In this document: piece by piece, positions 24,507 to 34,600 of the stretch | How the letters are laid out: each line of letters begins with the position of its first letter | Position numbering within the stretch: the stretch's first letter is position 1 | From: Saprospiraceae bacterium | GTDB taxonomy: Bacteria; Bacteroidota; Bacteroidia; Chitinophagales; Saprospiraceae | Direction: 5' to 3' | Assembly: GCA_020436935.1 (NCBI GenBank) | Contig: JAGQWX010000041.1 | Coordinates: 1-45,901 of the forward strand | DNA: 45,901 bases | The notes under the pieces: generated by a model | Databases searched by the model: none | What the model was told of the DNA's origin: nothing | Seen by the model: the letters and a program-made list of their open reading frames with translations, nothing else | Program-made: the position numbers and the translations under genes

Positions 24507-27308
24507 ATGTCGGAAATATCATATGTAGGCGAAACACTGTGGATCGGCTACGTTTGCAGGTTACTCATCATCACAGGATTTGTTTCTGCCTTGATGGCTG
24601 CCCTGGCATACCTCATGTCAGTACGAACCAAAGCAGATCTAAATAAATCGGATGCCTGGTCAAAACTTGGACATCTGGGATTCTGGGGCCATGGTCTTAG
24701 CGTAGTATCGCTGATCAGTCTTATTTTTTACGCTATGATCACGCGGAGATACGAATACAACTATGTGTTTGAACACGTATCGGATGATTTGCCATTGCGC
24801 TACATCCTGAGCGCATTTTGGGAAGGTCAGGAAGGTAGTTTCATGCTTTGGATGTTCTGGCACATTGTTCTCGGTGGCATCATATGGTTTACAGACAAAC
24901 GTTGGAGAGTACCAGTGCTTTCTGTTTTTATGCTGGTGGAAGTGTGTTTGAGTTCAATGTTGTTGGGCATTTATCTTCCATTTACTGCTGAAGATTTTAA
25001 GTTGGGGTCCAACCCAATGGTATTGATCAGAGAAAACCTTGAGGCTCCGATATTTAGCAATGCTCAGTATCTCTCCCTCATCAAAGGAAGGGGACTCAAC
25101 CCATTGCTCCAGAATTACTGGAATACCATCCATCCCCCAATGTTGTTCCTTGGTTTTGCTTCAACACTGGTTCCATTTGCTTACGCATTATCTGGTCTGA
25201 TGCTCAAAGAGCATCAGGAGTGGCTCAAACCTGGTTTCAGATGGGCTCTTTTTTCCGGCGGTGCATTGGGAGTGGGCATTACTATGGGAGCTTTATGGGC
25301 TTATGAGGCCTTGTCTTTTGGAGGTTACTGGGCCTGGGACCCTGTTGAAAATTCATCCCTGGTTCCCTGGATCATTATGGTCGCAGGAATTCACACCAAT
25401 CTTATTGCGAACAACGCCAACAAAGGTCTCAAATCGACTTATCTGTTTTATATTCTGTCTTTCCTGTTCATTTTATATTCAACATTGCTGACCCGTTCCG
25501 GAATTCTCGGTGACACATCGGCGCATGCTTTTACTGAAATGGGACTGGAATGGCAACTGACTTTTTTCCTGCTTTTGTTCCTAATCTCAAGTCTTGTTTT
25601 ATTCTTCTTCAGGCTCAAATCTATTCCTGAGAGCAACAGTGAAGAGTCTATGTGGAGCAGAGAATTTTGGCTCTATGTGGGAAGTCTGGTACTGGCATTT
25701 TCCGCTATTTTGATCATTGCAGCCACTTCATTACCTGTTTTCAATACCATCATCAAAGTTTTCGACCCATCATATGTAGGCATGGTCTTACAAGATCCCA
25801 TTGAGCATTACAACAGATATCAGCTTTGGATCGGGATTTTTATTGGCTTGCTTTCAGGATTTACAATATTTCTAAGATATCATTTGGGCAAACTTACCAA
25901 ATCCTTTTTGACTAGCCAGGCTATTTATTTGGCAATTGCAGGGCTGGCTACTTTCCTGATATCCCGTTGGGTTTCTTTACCTCAATGGCAGTTTGTATTG
26001 CTCACATTTTCTGCTGCTTATGTAGCAACTGCCAATATTGATTATTTGATAAGGATGGGCTCTAAAAATATAAAACTGGGAGCTGCTGCCTTTTCTCACC
26101 TTGGCTTTGGCCTCATGCTGATTGGCCTGGTCGCAAGTGGTAAAAATTCATACCACCTCAACAATCCATTCCTGTTTAGGGGCATGAGTGATGAAGAAGG
26201 ATTTGAAGAAAAATACATACAGCTCATTAAAGGTAAGCCTTTGCTGGTGAGAGGTCATATGGTGACTTATGAATCAGACACACTCATTGACAGAGAGCGT
26301 TTTTACACTTTGGATTTTAAAAAAATAGACAAGGATCTCAACGTCCTCGACAGCTTCAAGCTAAGGCCAAATGCCATGTATTCCAATGACTTTGCCAAAA
26401 TTGCAGCTTTCAATCCGGATACCCGACATTACATGGGCAAGGACATATTTACCTGTGTGGTCAACCTGCCGCCCCACCTGACCGATGCTGAATTGCTTCG
26501 CCAAATGGAGGACTCTATCGTGTATGAAACCATTGATGTAACGCTGGGTGACACCCTGGAATATAATGGTTTAAAATTTGTATTCTCAAATCCTAAGTTC
26601 GAATCCGATATCCCGGAAGTTCAAAAGACTGATCACGATTTTGCCATAGAAATCCCCTATCAGATGATCGATCAGAAAGGAGAGGTCATCAATCAAGGGG
26701 CTTCTGCCATCTCTATGAAGGGCTCGCTGGTTTACAAGTTTCCGGAAAAAATCGAATCAGAGGCCATGCGCATCAGGCCTTCGGAAAACACCATCGATCA
26801 ATTGATCACTCCTGAAAACGAACTGGAATATGAAACATTCGAACTCAAAAACGGAGAAAGGTTTTCATTTGCCGGTCATGTTATTGAGTTGACAGGTTTT
26901 GATAGAGACATCAAAAATGAAGCCTACGAATCTGAAGAAGGAGATCTGGCCATTGCAGCCATACTTACTGTGAATACGCCAAAAGGGGAAGAAGAACTCA
27001 AACCCATTTATATCATCAGAGGCAATCGTCCTTTTGGTTTGAAAGATTACAGCAGTGATCTGCGACTTCATGCTCGTCTGATCAGCATCAATCCTGCAGA
27101 AGAAACATTTACAGTCAAAATGGCTAAAGACAAGGCTCCTTCCCAGGTGATATCTATGGAATTGGCCAAGGATGTTCCGCGCTCAGATTATCTGATTCTT
27201 GAGGCCAAAGTATTCCCTGGAATCAACTTTTTCTGGGCTGGTTGTATTCTTATGATGTTTGGGTTGCTGATGGCGTGGTACTTTAAATTAAAAGAACGCA
27301 AAATCTGA
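24507..27308 (+). CDS. ccmF: Cytochrome c haem lyase subunit CcmF (extended form)
   Basis: 933-residue polytopic inner-membrane protein of the haem-handling superfamily, which attaches haem delivered by CcmE to apocytochrome c. The N-terminal ~530 residues have many TM helices and the tryptophan-rich WWD motif (W-A-W-D-P-V-E-N-S-S-L-V-P-W), followed by G-I-H-T-N and L-T-R-S-G-I-L-G. A large soluble, presumably periplasmic region (about 550-910) follows, ending in one TM (about 905-927). It is longer than the ~650 residues of E. coli CcmF. CcmA, B, C, G and H are not in the window, so those genes must lie elsewhere. Its stop overlaps the next start by one base. Confidence 0.93.
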   Translation: MSEISYVGETLWIGYVCRLLIITGFVSALMAALAYLMSVRTKADLNKSDAWSKLGHLGFWGHGLSVVSLISLIFYAMITRRYEYNYVFEHVSDDLPLRYILSAFWEGQEGSFMLWMFWHIVLGGIIWFTDKRWRVPVLSVFMLVEVCLSSMLLGIYLPFTAEDFKLGSNPMVLIRENLEAPIFSNAQYLSLIKGRGLNPLLQNYWNTIHPPMLFLGFASTLVPFAYALSGLMLKEHQEWLKPGFRWALFSGGALGVGITMGALWAYEALSFGGYWAWDPVENSSLVPWIIMVAGIHTNLIANNANKGLKSTYLFYILSFLFILYSTLLTRSGILGDTSAHAFTEMGLEWQLTFFLLLFLISSLVLFFFRLKSIPESNSEESMWSREFWLYVGSLVLAFSAILIIAATSLPVFNTIIKVFDPSYVGMVLQDPIEHYNRYQLWIGIFIGLLSGFTIFLRYHLGKLTKSFLTSQAIYLAIAGLATFLISRWVSLPQWQFVLLTFSAAYVATANIDYLIRMGSKNIKLGAAAFSHLGFGLMLIGLVASGKNSYHLNNPFLFRGMSDEEGFEEKYIQLIKGKPLLVRGHMVTYESDTLIDRERFYTLDFKKIDKDLNVLDSFKLRPNAMYSNDFAKIAAFNPDTRHYMGKDIFTCVVNLPPHLTDAELLRQMEDSIVYETIDVTLGDTLEYNGLKFVFSNPKFESDIPEVQKTDHDFAIEIPYQMIDQKGEVINQGASAISMKGSLVYKFPEKIESEAMRIRPSENTIDQLITPENELEYETFELKNGERFSFAGHVIELTGFDRDIKNEAYESEEGDLAIAAILTVNTPKGEEELKPIYIIRGNRPFGLKDYSSDLRLHARLISINPAEETFTVKMAKDKAPSQVISMELAKDVPRSDYLILEAKVFPGINFFWAGCILMMFGLLMAWYFKLKERKI

Positions 27309-28054
27309 TGTCTGTTTCCCTGGGCATCATAGGCACAGGCAATGTTGGCACGTCACTTTATAATGCCTTCACTGCAGCGAATGTCGAGGTCATATGGTAC
27401 AGCAGATCACCAAAAACCGCAGCCCAAAAACCGTATCAAGATACAACACTCAGCAGTGATGTCATCCTGCTTGCGGTTCCTGACGATCACATTGAAGCAG
27501 TCGCAAGGCAAATAAAGGTTCAAGATCACAGTATAGTATGTCATGTCTCAGGGGCAACTCCATTGGATACCATTCAAAATCTTTTTGGTAGAAAGGCAGG
27601 AGTTTTTTATCCGTTGCAGACCATCAGAAAAGATGCTGTTATGGATTGGAAAAACATCCCCATTTGTCTGGAGTGCAGTGATGAAGCGGTCTACCTCAAA
27701 CTGCAATACCTGGCGGGCCTGATATCAGAAAAAGTGTACAACATCAACACTGATCAAAGAATAAAGCTCCATCTGGCTGCTGTCATGCTCAACAACTTTG
27801 GCAATCATCTGGCAAGATTGACATGTGACTATTTGAAGGATGCATCAGTTGATTTTTCTTTGCTCAATGGCCTCATTGAAGAAAGTGCTGCTAAACTTTT
27901 GAAAGGGGATTTTGGTCAAACCGGACCAGCCATCAGAGGAGATATCAAAACATTGGAACGCCACAAGGCATTGTTATCTGATTACCCCGGCCTTAAAGAA
28001 CTATACGAAACCATTTCAAAAAATATTCAGGAATATTATAAAAACAAATCATGA
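27308..28054 (+). CDS. Rossmann-fold DUF2520 protein (NADP oxidoreductase-like)
   Basis: 248 residues. The N-terminal half is a dinucleotide-binding fold: G-I-I-G-T-G-N-V-G-T-S-L (about 6-17) and V-I-L-L-A-V-P-D-D-H-I (about 50-60). The C-terminal helical DUF2520 domain includes G-V-F-Y-P-L-Q-T. It resembles pyrroline-5-carboxylate reductase or ketopantoate-reductase-like enzymes, but the reaction is not established for this family. Its ATG overlaps the ccmF stop (TGATG), and its own stop overlaps the next start (ATGA), so it is translated as part of the ccmEF operon. This linkage may simply be operon packing. Confidence 0.82.
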   Translation: MSVSLGIIGTGNVGTSLYNAFTAANVEVIWYSRSPKTAAQKPYQDTTLSSDVILLAVPDDHIEAVARQIKVQDHSIVCHVSGATPLDTIQNLFGRKAGVFYPLQTIRKDAVMDWKNIPICLECSDEAVYLKLQYLAGLISEKVYNINTDQRIKLHLAAVMLNNFGNHLARLTCDYLKDASVDFSLLNGLIEESAAKLLKGDFGQTGPAIRGDIKTLERHKALLSDYPGLKELYETISKNIQEYYKNKS

Positions 28055-28329
28055 GGATCATTGCAGAGGCAGAAAAAGAAGGATTTAAAATAACTGTTTT
28101 TAAATATGAGGAAAAAGTTTCTATCAAATTTGAGAGAGACCAAATGGAATACCTGCACAAGTTCCGCCAGGGAGCTGTGATTTGTGATGCAACATCTGCG
28201 CTAAACTATGTGAATCATTTGTTTGAAAATGGATTTATGGAATCGCACATAAAATCCATTGAACAACAAATGAAAAGCCTCAGACTTTTAATTTCAACAC
28301 AGGAAGACCAATTCCCAAAAATCATTTAA
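28051..28329 (+). CDS. Small conserved-looking protein, unknown
   Basis: 92 residues, no signal peptide or TM. It opens with a short beta-like stretch (F-K-I-T-V-F-K-Y-E-E-K-V-S-I-K-F-E) and ends in an amphipathic helix (about 65-85). It starts within the stop of the DUF2520 gene (ATGA), which argues that it is real and translationally coupled. I recognise no family; a small regulatory or accessory protein is possible. Confidence 0.6.
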   Translation: MRIIAEAEKEGFKITVFKYEEKVSIKFERDQMEYLHKFRQGAVICDATSALNYVNHLFENGFMESHIKSIEQQMKSLRLLISTQEDQFPKII

Positions 28330-28485
28330 GGCCAACCAGCTTATTGAATGCTGTTGTGTTTTCAGAAGAAAATGAAGGTTTTAATCGCGAAATGAAAATT
28401 CGAAAAGATTGTATTAACGTTCGCGGCAACAAAATTGACAGATCTTTCTACGAATTATTTAACTTTATCAGGCAATGTTTTCATC

Positions 28486-28977
28486 ATGAAAGTTGAACTT
28501 TTAAAAACCGATCCAACACATCCTGATTTTATGAGATTAGTGGCTGAATTGGACAAGGATCTGGCCATAAGAGACGGGGACGACCATGCTTTTTATGCGC
28601 AATTCAATAAAACCGGGGCTATCAAAAATGCATTGGTTTTGTTTGTGAATGATGAAGCCGTAGGTTGTGGTGCTTTTAAATATTATGAGGAAGGCATTGC
28701 TGAGATCAAGAGGATGTATGTCAAGCCGGAGCACCGTGGTAACAGGTATGCCGTTTTGATTTTGAATGAATTGGAGCATTGGGCAAGTGCCGAAGGTTTT
28801 AGGGACGCTATTTTGGAAACAGGTGTCAATCAACCAGAGGCAATCAAAATGTACCATCGCACCGGATATACCGTAATCAGCAATTACGGTCAGTATGCAG
28901 GTGTAGCCACCAGCGTATGCTTTAAAAAAGCATTGAATACATCCGTGGACAACCATGAAAAATTGGTAAACTTTTGA
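28486..28977 (+). CDS. GNAT-family N-acetyltransferase
   Basis: 163 residues from the ATG at 28486; the frame opens at a TTG (28435), but M-K-V-E-L-L-K is the usual start. Acetyl-CoA-dependent transferase fold: N-terminal D-x-D (D-L-A-I-R-D-G-D-D-H), beta strands V-G-C-G-A-F-K-Y, the I-K-R-M-Y-V-K-P-E-H-R-G-N-R-Y motif A that binds the acetyl-CoA pyrophosphate, and I-L-E-T-G plus A-I-K-M-Y-H-R-T-G-Y typical of the C-terminal half. The substrate is unknown (amine or amino-acid type). It follows the ccmEF group after about 155 bp and precedes the CrtZ-like gene by 30 bp. Confidence 0.87.
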   Translation: MKVELLKTDPTHPDFMRLVAELDKDLAIRDGDDHAFYAQFNKTGAIKNALVLFVNDEAVGCGAFKYYEEGIAEIKRMYVKPEHRGNRYAVLILNELEHWASAEGFRDAILETGVNQPEAIKMYHRTGYTVISNYGQYAGVATSVCFKKALNTSVDNHEKLVNF

Positions 28978-29007
28978 ATTTTTTGATTGTTTAAAAAAAA
29001 ACTAGAA

Positions 29008-29475
29008 ATGCTGCTGAATATAGGAATTGTACTTTTATCTGTCCTGGGAATGGAATTTGTGGCCTGGTTTGCCCACAAATACCTCATGCATGGTTGGTTG
29101 TGGATATGGCATGAAGACCACCACAAACCTCATTTTGAAAAAGAAGGCTTTTTTGAAAAAAACGACTTGTTTTTCCTGGTTTTTGCCATTCCAAGTGCCG
29201 CAGCCTATATCTTGGGAAGTACGTATGATCAATTGGGCTGGCTGTTTTACGTAGGAATAGGCATATCTATTTATGGACTTATCTATTTTTTGATCCATGA
29301 TGTGTACATCCACCAGCGTTTTCGGTGGTTTCGCCAGTTGGACAGCAAATATTCCAGAGCCATTCTTAGAGCTCATGGTGCTCATCACGCCAAATCATCT
29401 AAAGAAGACTGTGAAAGTTTTGGTCTTTTGATTGTCAACCCTGACTATTTCAAAAAGAGAAAACTGACTGAGTAA
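29008..29475 (+). CDS. crtZ: Beta-carotene hydroxylase-like (CrtZ), fatty-acid hydroxylase superfamily
   Basis: 155 residues from the ATG at 29008; an in-frame TTG at 28987 is less likely. Non-haem di-iron membrane hydroxylase. Histidine clusters are all present: H-K-Y-L-M-H, H-E-D-H-H, H-D-V-Y-I-H-Q-R and H-G-A-H-H, with hydrophobic helices between them. CrtZ hydroxylates the beta-ionone ring at C3 (beta-carotene to zeaxanthin), consistent with pigmented Bacteroidota. No other carotenoid gene (crtB, crtI, crtY) is in the window, so the substrate is inferred from family. It may share a transcript with the GNAT gene. Confidence 0.85.
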   Translation: MLLNIGIVLLSVLGMEFVAWFAHKYLMHGWLWIWHEDHHKPHFEKEGFFEKNDLFFLVFAIPSAAAYILGSTYDQLGWLFYVGIGISIYGLIYFLIHDVYIHQRFRWFRQLDSKYSRAILRAHGAHHAKSSKEDCESFGLLIVNPDYFKKRKLTE

Positions 29476-29826
29476 ATCTACATGTGAGGATTCAAAATAA
29501 ATTGAGGCTTTACACATCTTTTGCATCATGGCTACATAAAGTACTGTTGATCAATTAATTAAATAAAACCATCAGTGAATTTTCTATTGATTATGCCCGA
29601 AAATTCTCCGACAGTTTTGAAAAGGTTCTACATGCTAGCTCATTCTTTTAACTCTACGTTAATCCCCCGAAAGCCTTAGGCGAAGCCATCAAACCACATT
29701 ACAAAATAGTTTCAATAATCAGAATCAACACTAAGTCTATAAAGTCTTACTTGTTTGGCTAAATGTCCCGAATAGGCATTACATTTACACTGCTAAACTA
29801 TCATTCATTTTCCAAAACTAAATCAG
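29476..29826. other. Intergenic region, nothing recognised
   Basis: 351 bp between the crtZ-like gene and the small membrane protein gene. TACATTTAC near 29780 is a near match to a -7 box. No coding frame, strong hairpin or repeat was seen. Confidence 0.5.
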
Positions 29827-30264
29827 ATGTATCAGGGACTTGTACACGCTCACTCAGGTATCAGATGGATATTATTGCTATTTCTCGTATTGTCAATTGT
29901 ATTTGCTCTGACCAAATGGATTGCTAAAAAACCATTCTGGGATGACCACAAAAAACTCGCCCTGTATACTTTCATAAGTGCACATACTCAATTATTGTTA
30001 GGACTTATCCTTTATGTAATTAGTCCAAAGGTTATTTTTAGTAGTGTAGCCATGAAAGACAGCGTGACAAGATTCTTCCTGGTAGAACATTTTGTCGGTA
30101 TGATCATTGCCATCATTGCCATCTCTATGGGATATATCCGGGCAAAGAAGCAGGGTCCTGAAAATAGTGCAAAAACCATTTTTGTATATTTTACCGTTGC
30201 CTTGCTCATCATCCTTGCGAGTATCCCATGGCCAGCAATGCCCTATGGTGCTAAGTGGTTCTAA
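29827..30264 (+). CDS. Four-helix membrane protein, cytochrome b-like
   Basis: 145 residues with four TM helices (about 11-31, 46-66, 83-104, 121-137). Histidines sit at helix edges: H7 and H9 in V-H-A-H-S-G-I-R-W, H53 in S-A-H-T-Q-L-L-L-G, and one near 88 in V-E-H-F-V-G-M. Homologous proteins in Bacteroidota are often labelled cytochrome b; these histidines could ligate haem, but that is inference. It is a single gene with no partner in sight. Confidence 0.65.
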   Translation: MYQGLVHAHSGIRWILLLFLVLSIVFALTKWIAKKPFWDDHKKLALYTFISAHTQLLLGLILYVISPKVIFSSVAMKDSVTRFFLVEHFVGMIIAIIAISMGYIRAKKQGPENSAKTIFVYFTVALLIILASIPWPAMPYGAKWF

Positions 30265-30666
30265 TGAAATAATGGGATTCCATCACGTCAATTGGCAACC
30301 GAATTGCTCACTTTGCCATAGCATTTCTTGTCATTGAATTTTGAACAAGACCTCCACCTCATGGTCACTTTGACTTCAGAGGCTAATGGGCAATGTGTCC
30401 GTCAGTCCAGAAGTGCGTACCTTTCGTTATTGATGAGCTTTTATGTCTGGCCATAATGGCTTTTACCTTCAACTTTATGATGTAGATGGTCATTCCTCTG
30501 ATGGACATGTAGATTTCCAGGGATATATATTCATCGAAATCAAAGATGATATCAATCAGCGAATTATCACATGTTCTTTGTCAAAATTCCAGAATTAAAT
30601 ATTAATTTGCAAGGAGTTGACATGCTATTATAATTTGAATAGCTTGTAACTCCAATTAGTATTGTA
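30265..30666. other. Intergenic region with a possible small ORF and promoter
   Basis: 402 bp. It holds a 51-codon plus-strand ORF (30443-30598) and, opposite it, an open minus-strand frame of similar length; neither matches a family I know. Just before the next gene, TTTG (30606-30609) and TATAATTTG (about 30629-30637) are spaced like -33 and -7 elements, although the second is one base longer than the consensus. Confidence 0.4.
30443..30598 (+). CDS. Possible 51-residue small protein
   Basis: ATG at 30443, stop TAA at 30596-30598. The product is aspartate/histidine-rich at the start (Y-D-V-D-G-H-S-S-D-G-H-V-D-F) and has a beta-like stretch (G-Y-I-F-I-E-I-K-D-D). An in-frame stop lies two codons upstream and the ribosome site is weak. 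It could be a small gene, the remnant of a larger one, or chance. Confidence 0.25.
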   Translation: MSGHNGFYLQLYDVDGHSSDGHVDFQGYIFIEIKDDINQRIITCSLSKFQN

Positions 30667-31557
30667 ATGAAAAAATTAATAGGAATAGCCATCTTCTTTT
30701 TCCTGATTTCTCTCTGCGAACGGGGCATGGCTCAAACCGTGGTGGAAAGAGACAGCACCTATATTTTTGAGATGAAAGATGGCAATGCCTACATCGGAAA
30801 AGTTGCGTTTTTTGAGGAAAATAAAGTTTACCAGGTCGAAACATCAGTTGGTCTTCTTACCCTGAGACAAGAAGATATTAAGTCAATCAAAAAAATTACA
30901 TTTTCAGATTTGAAAGGTGGCGAGTATTGGCTTCCAAGCCCACATTCGACAAGATATTTTTTTAGCCCCAGTGGCTATGGTCTTCGCAAGGGTGAGGCCT
31001 ATTATCAAAATGCCTGGATATTTTTTAATCAGGTTTCCTATGGCTTCTCTGATTATTTTACAGCCGGGGTCGGCATGATTCCGACCTTTCTATTCGGTGT
31101 TACTGATTTTCTGCCTGTTTGGGTCACACCCAAGTTCAATGTACCCTATAAAAATGGTCGTGGTGCTTTTGGTGCAGGAAGCTTGATTCTGGGCATTATA
31201 GGCGAAAGCGATGAGGTGGTTGGAATTGTTTATGGCTCCAATACATTCGGTGTCAGAGACAAACAATTCACCCTTGGTCTGGGTTGGGGCTATTCGACAG
31301 AAGGAGGATTCAGCAATTCCCCAACCATCAATGCGAGCGGACTGATACGCACCGGCAAAAACTGGGCATTTCTCACAGAAAATTATTTGTTCACAGCCCA
31401 GGATTTTACAGCAGGTATCATCAGTGGAGGCGCAAGATACATGGGAAAAAGATTTGCGATTGACTTCGGAGGTATATTGCCCATCACAGATGAGCTTGAC
31501 GGCTTTTACATCATTCCCTGGCTTAGTATTTCTGTACCATTCGGCAAAAAATATTAA
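30667..31557 (+). CDS. Exported outer-membrane protein, unknown function
   Basis: 296 residues with a Sec signal peptide (M-K-K-L-I-G-I-A-I-F-F-F-L-I-S-L, cleavage near M-A-Q). Residues about 25-75 form a small beta domain (M-K-D-G-N-A-Y-I-G-K-V, then L-L-T-L-R-Q-E-D-I-K-S-I-K-K-I) like the bead seen in many Bacteroidota barrel proteins. The rest (about 95-296) has glycine/aromatic alternating strands and ends in S-I-S-V-P-F-G-K-K-Y, consistent with an outer-membrane barrel. It is convergent with pyruvate carboxylase and has no informative neighbour. Confidence 0.72.
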   Translation: MKKLIGIAIFFFLISLCERGMAQTVVERDSTYIFEMKDGNAYIGKVAFFEENKVYQVETSVGLLTLRQEDIKSIKKITFSDLKGGEYWLPSPHSTRYFFSPSGYGLRKGEAYYQNAWIFFNQVSYGFSDYFTAGVGMIPTFLFGVTDFLPVWVTPKFNVPYKNGRGAFGAGSLILGIIGESDEVVGIVYGSNTFGVRDKQFTLGLGWGYSTEGGFSNSPTINASGLIRTGKNWAFLTENYLFTAQDFTAGIISGGARYMGKRFAIDFGGILPITDELDGFYIIPWLSISVPFGKKY

Positions 31558-31699
31558 TTCGAGCCATTGTGGCTGATTCCCCCAATGTTATCTCAACTCA
31601 CCAGCTCCAATAACAAAAGAACTTCAAATCCAGGTGCACGGAATCATCCAAATGCAAAATTCCTCAATAAAAGTATGCGGTTCAATTGATTTGCACCTA

Positions 31700-34600
31700 T
31701 CAGACTTCGGCTATCTCCAGCACCAGATCATCCTGAGCCACCAGACTCTTCTCTTTGAGGTAAATCTTTTTCACCACTCCGGCTTTTGAAGAAGTTACAG
31801 TGCTCTCCATTTTCATCGCTTCAATGATAAACAATGGTTGATTGACCTGGAGTTCCTGGCCTTCTTTCACCAATATCTTGGACAAACTTCCCTGCAAAGG
31901 AGACCCTACATGCTCAGGTGCGCTGACTTTTTGATTGGAAATGACCTCAATCTTAGCTTTTTTATCCTTGATGACAACACTTCGATCAGCCCCATTGACC
32001 CTGAAAATGACCATCCTGTTGCCGTGTGCATCCGGAGCATTGACGTTGAGAAACTGGATGAGTATGCTCTTACCTTTACTGATGTCTACCATGATCTCTT
32101 CGTTGTGGCTCAGGCCGAAAAAGAAATCTTTGGTCGGAAGGTGAGTGACTTCTCCAAATTGCTCCATGTGGTTGTAAAAACCCTCAAATACCTTGGGATA
32201 CAGCTGGTAGGACAAGAAGTTTTGATACTCCGCCATTTCGGGGAATTTTACACAGAAATCCTTGAACTCCTTTTCAAGGTCCAGAGATTCCAGGTATTCA
32301 TTTGGTCTGCGTTCATAGGGCTGCTCGCCTTTGAGTACTTTTTGTTGAAACTCCACCGGCCAACCCTCGTCCCTTTGTCCCAAATCACCCCTCATCATGG
32401 CAATCATGCTGTCGGGGAATGCTATCTGGTCACCTTTTTCAATCAAATCCTGGACGGTACAATTATTGGCAGTCATGAACATTGCCATATCACCGACGAC
32501 CTTGGAAGAAGGAGTCACCTTCACAATGCCCCCAAATAAGTCGTTGACGGCCTTGTAGTTGTCTTTGATCAAATCAAACTTATCTTCCAATCCCAGTGAC
32601 CTGGCCTGAGGTTTCAGGTTCGTGTATTGACCGCCGGGAATTTCATGTTCATACACATCCGCCGAACCGGCCTTCATTTCTGTCTCAAAGGGATAGTAAT
32701 ACGACCTCACCGCATCCCAATAATCAGAAAACTTATTGAGGGTATGGACATCAATAGGATTTTCCCGCTCATGGCCTTTGATCATTTCCACGATTGAATT
32801 GAAATTGGGCTGAGAAGTCAGGCCCGACATCGAACCAATGGCCACATCAATGACATCAACCCCTGCATCAACTGCTGCCAGATAGGTGGCTGCCTGGATG
32901 GACGAAGTGTCATGCGTATGGAGGTGAATTGGAATTTCCAAAGATGATTTAAGCGCCTCAATCAATGCTTTCGCTCCATTAGGTTTGAGCAAACCAGCCA
33001 TGTCTTTTATCGCCAAAATGTGCGCACCTTCATCCTCAATTCTGCGGGCCATATCCAGATAGTAATCCAGATTGTACTTAGGATGATTGAGGACATCGCC
33101 TGTGTAACACATGCACACCTCCGCCACCGAATCGGTCTCATTGATGACTGTTCTGATGGAAGTTTTCATGGCCTCCAGCCAGTTGAGTGAATCAAATATC
33201 CTGAAGACGTCAATCCCAGTTTTGGCTGATTCTATGATGAATGCTTCGATCAAATTGTCCGGATAAGCTTTATAACCAACGGCATTGCTGCCCCTCAAAA
33301 GCATTTGCAGCATGACATTGGGCATGAGTTCTCGAAGCATTTTGAGGCGCCTCCATGGAGATTCTTTGAGAAACCTCATAGAAACATCAAACGTAGCCCC
33401 ACCCCACACTTCCATGGAAAACACATCCTTACCATGATGGCGGGCAAAACTCTCCGCTATGGCTATCATGTCTTTGGTGCGCATTCTAGTTGCGAGCAAG
33501 GATTGATGGGCGTCTCTGAAAGTAGTATCCGTATATTGAATGGCCGATGTAGACTTGAGTCTTTCTACCACTCCTGCTGCCCCATATTCAGACAGGGTCT
33601 GTTTCCAGCCGTCTTCGAATTCTGCATTGCTGTCAAAAGGTACTATCACTGGTTTTGGAAATACCTTATTCGGATCAAAACTTTTGATCTCGGGCTGGCC
33701 ATTGACAATGACATCTCCAAGATAAGTGATCAGTTTTGTCGCCCGGTCCTTCCACTGAGGCGGAGTGAGCAGTTCCGGATGCTCGCCGATAAAGTTGACA
33801 GAAATATCACCCTTCCTGAAATCCGGATGGCCCAGGAGGTTGATGAGAAATGGAATATTGGATTTCACTCCCCGTATTCTGAACTCGCGCAACGCGCGGA
33901 GCAGCTTGTCGGCAGCTTCATTCCTGTTGCGCCCCCATGCTGTCACCTTAACCAGTAAGCTGTCAAAGAAGGGCGAAATGTTGGCTCCCGCATATGCATG
34001 ACCAGCGTCCAACCTGATGCCAAAACCACTTGCGCTGCGATACGCAACAAGCCTGCCATAATCGGGTTTGAATCCGTTACTTGGGTCTTCTGTGGTAATT
34101 CTACACTGTATAGCCACTCCCCTCATCTGTACATCAGACTGGGACTTGATGTCTATGGCCTCGTGGGACAATGGATGCCCCATGGCGATCAAAATCTGAG
34201 CCTTCACCAGGTCAATACCGGTGATGACCTCAGTGATGGTATGTTCGACCTGAATCCTGGTGTTGACTTCAATGAAATAAATGTTTTCATCTTTATCAAC
34301 CAGAAACTCTACGGTCCCTGCATTTTTATAACCTACCGCTGAAGTAATGTCTACCGCATATCTGTAAAGCTTGTCTTTTGTTGCCGCTGTGAGTGTAGTC
34401 GCCGGAGCAATTTCTACTACCTTCTGGAAACGTCGCTGTACGCTGCAGTCCCGCTCAAACAAATGGATAAGGTTGCCGTGGTGATCGCCCAGGATCTGGA
34501 CCTCGATGTGTCTTGGATTCTCTATGAATTTTTCAATGAAAACCGCTGCATTTCCAAAAGCAGTCTTTGCCTCCCCACTGGCTTCGTGGTAGAGTGTCTT

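Noticed and set aside
30265-30666. Transposase remnant on the minus strand
   Set aside because: A ~66-codon minus-strand frame was translated but shows no convincing transposase motif or terminal repeats.
31633-31698. Terminator between the outer-membrane protein and pyc
   Set aside because: AGGTGCA and TGCACCT are complementary, but the 52-nt gap between them and lack of a T-run make it weak.
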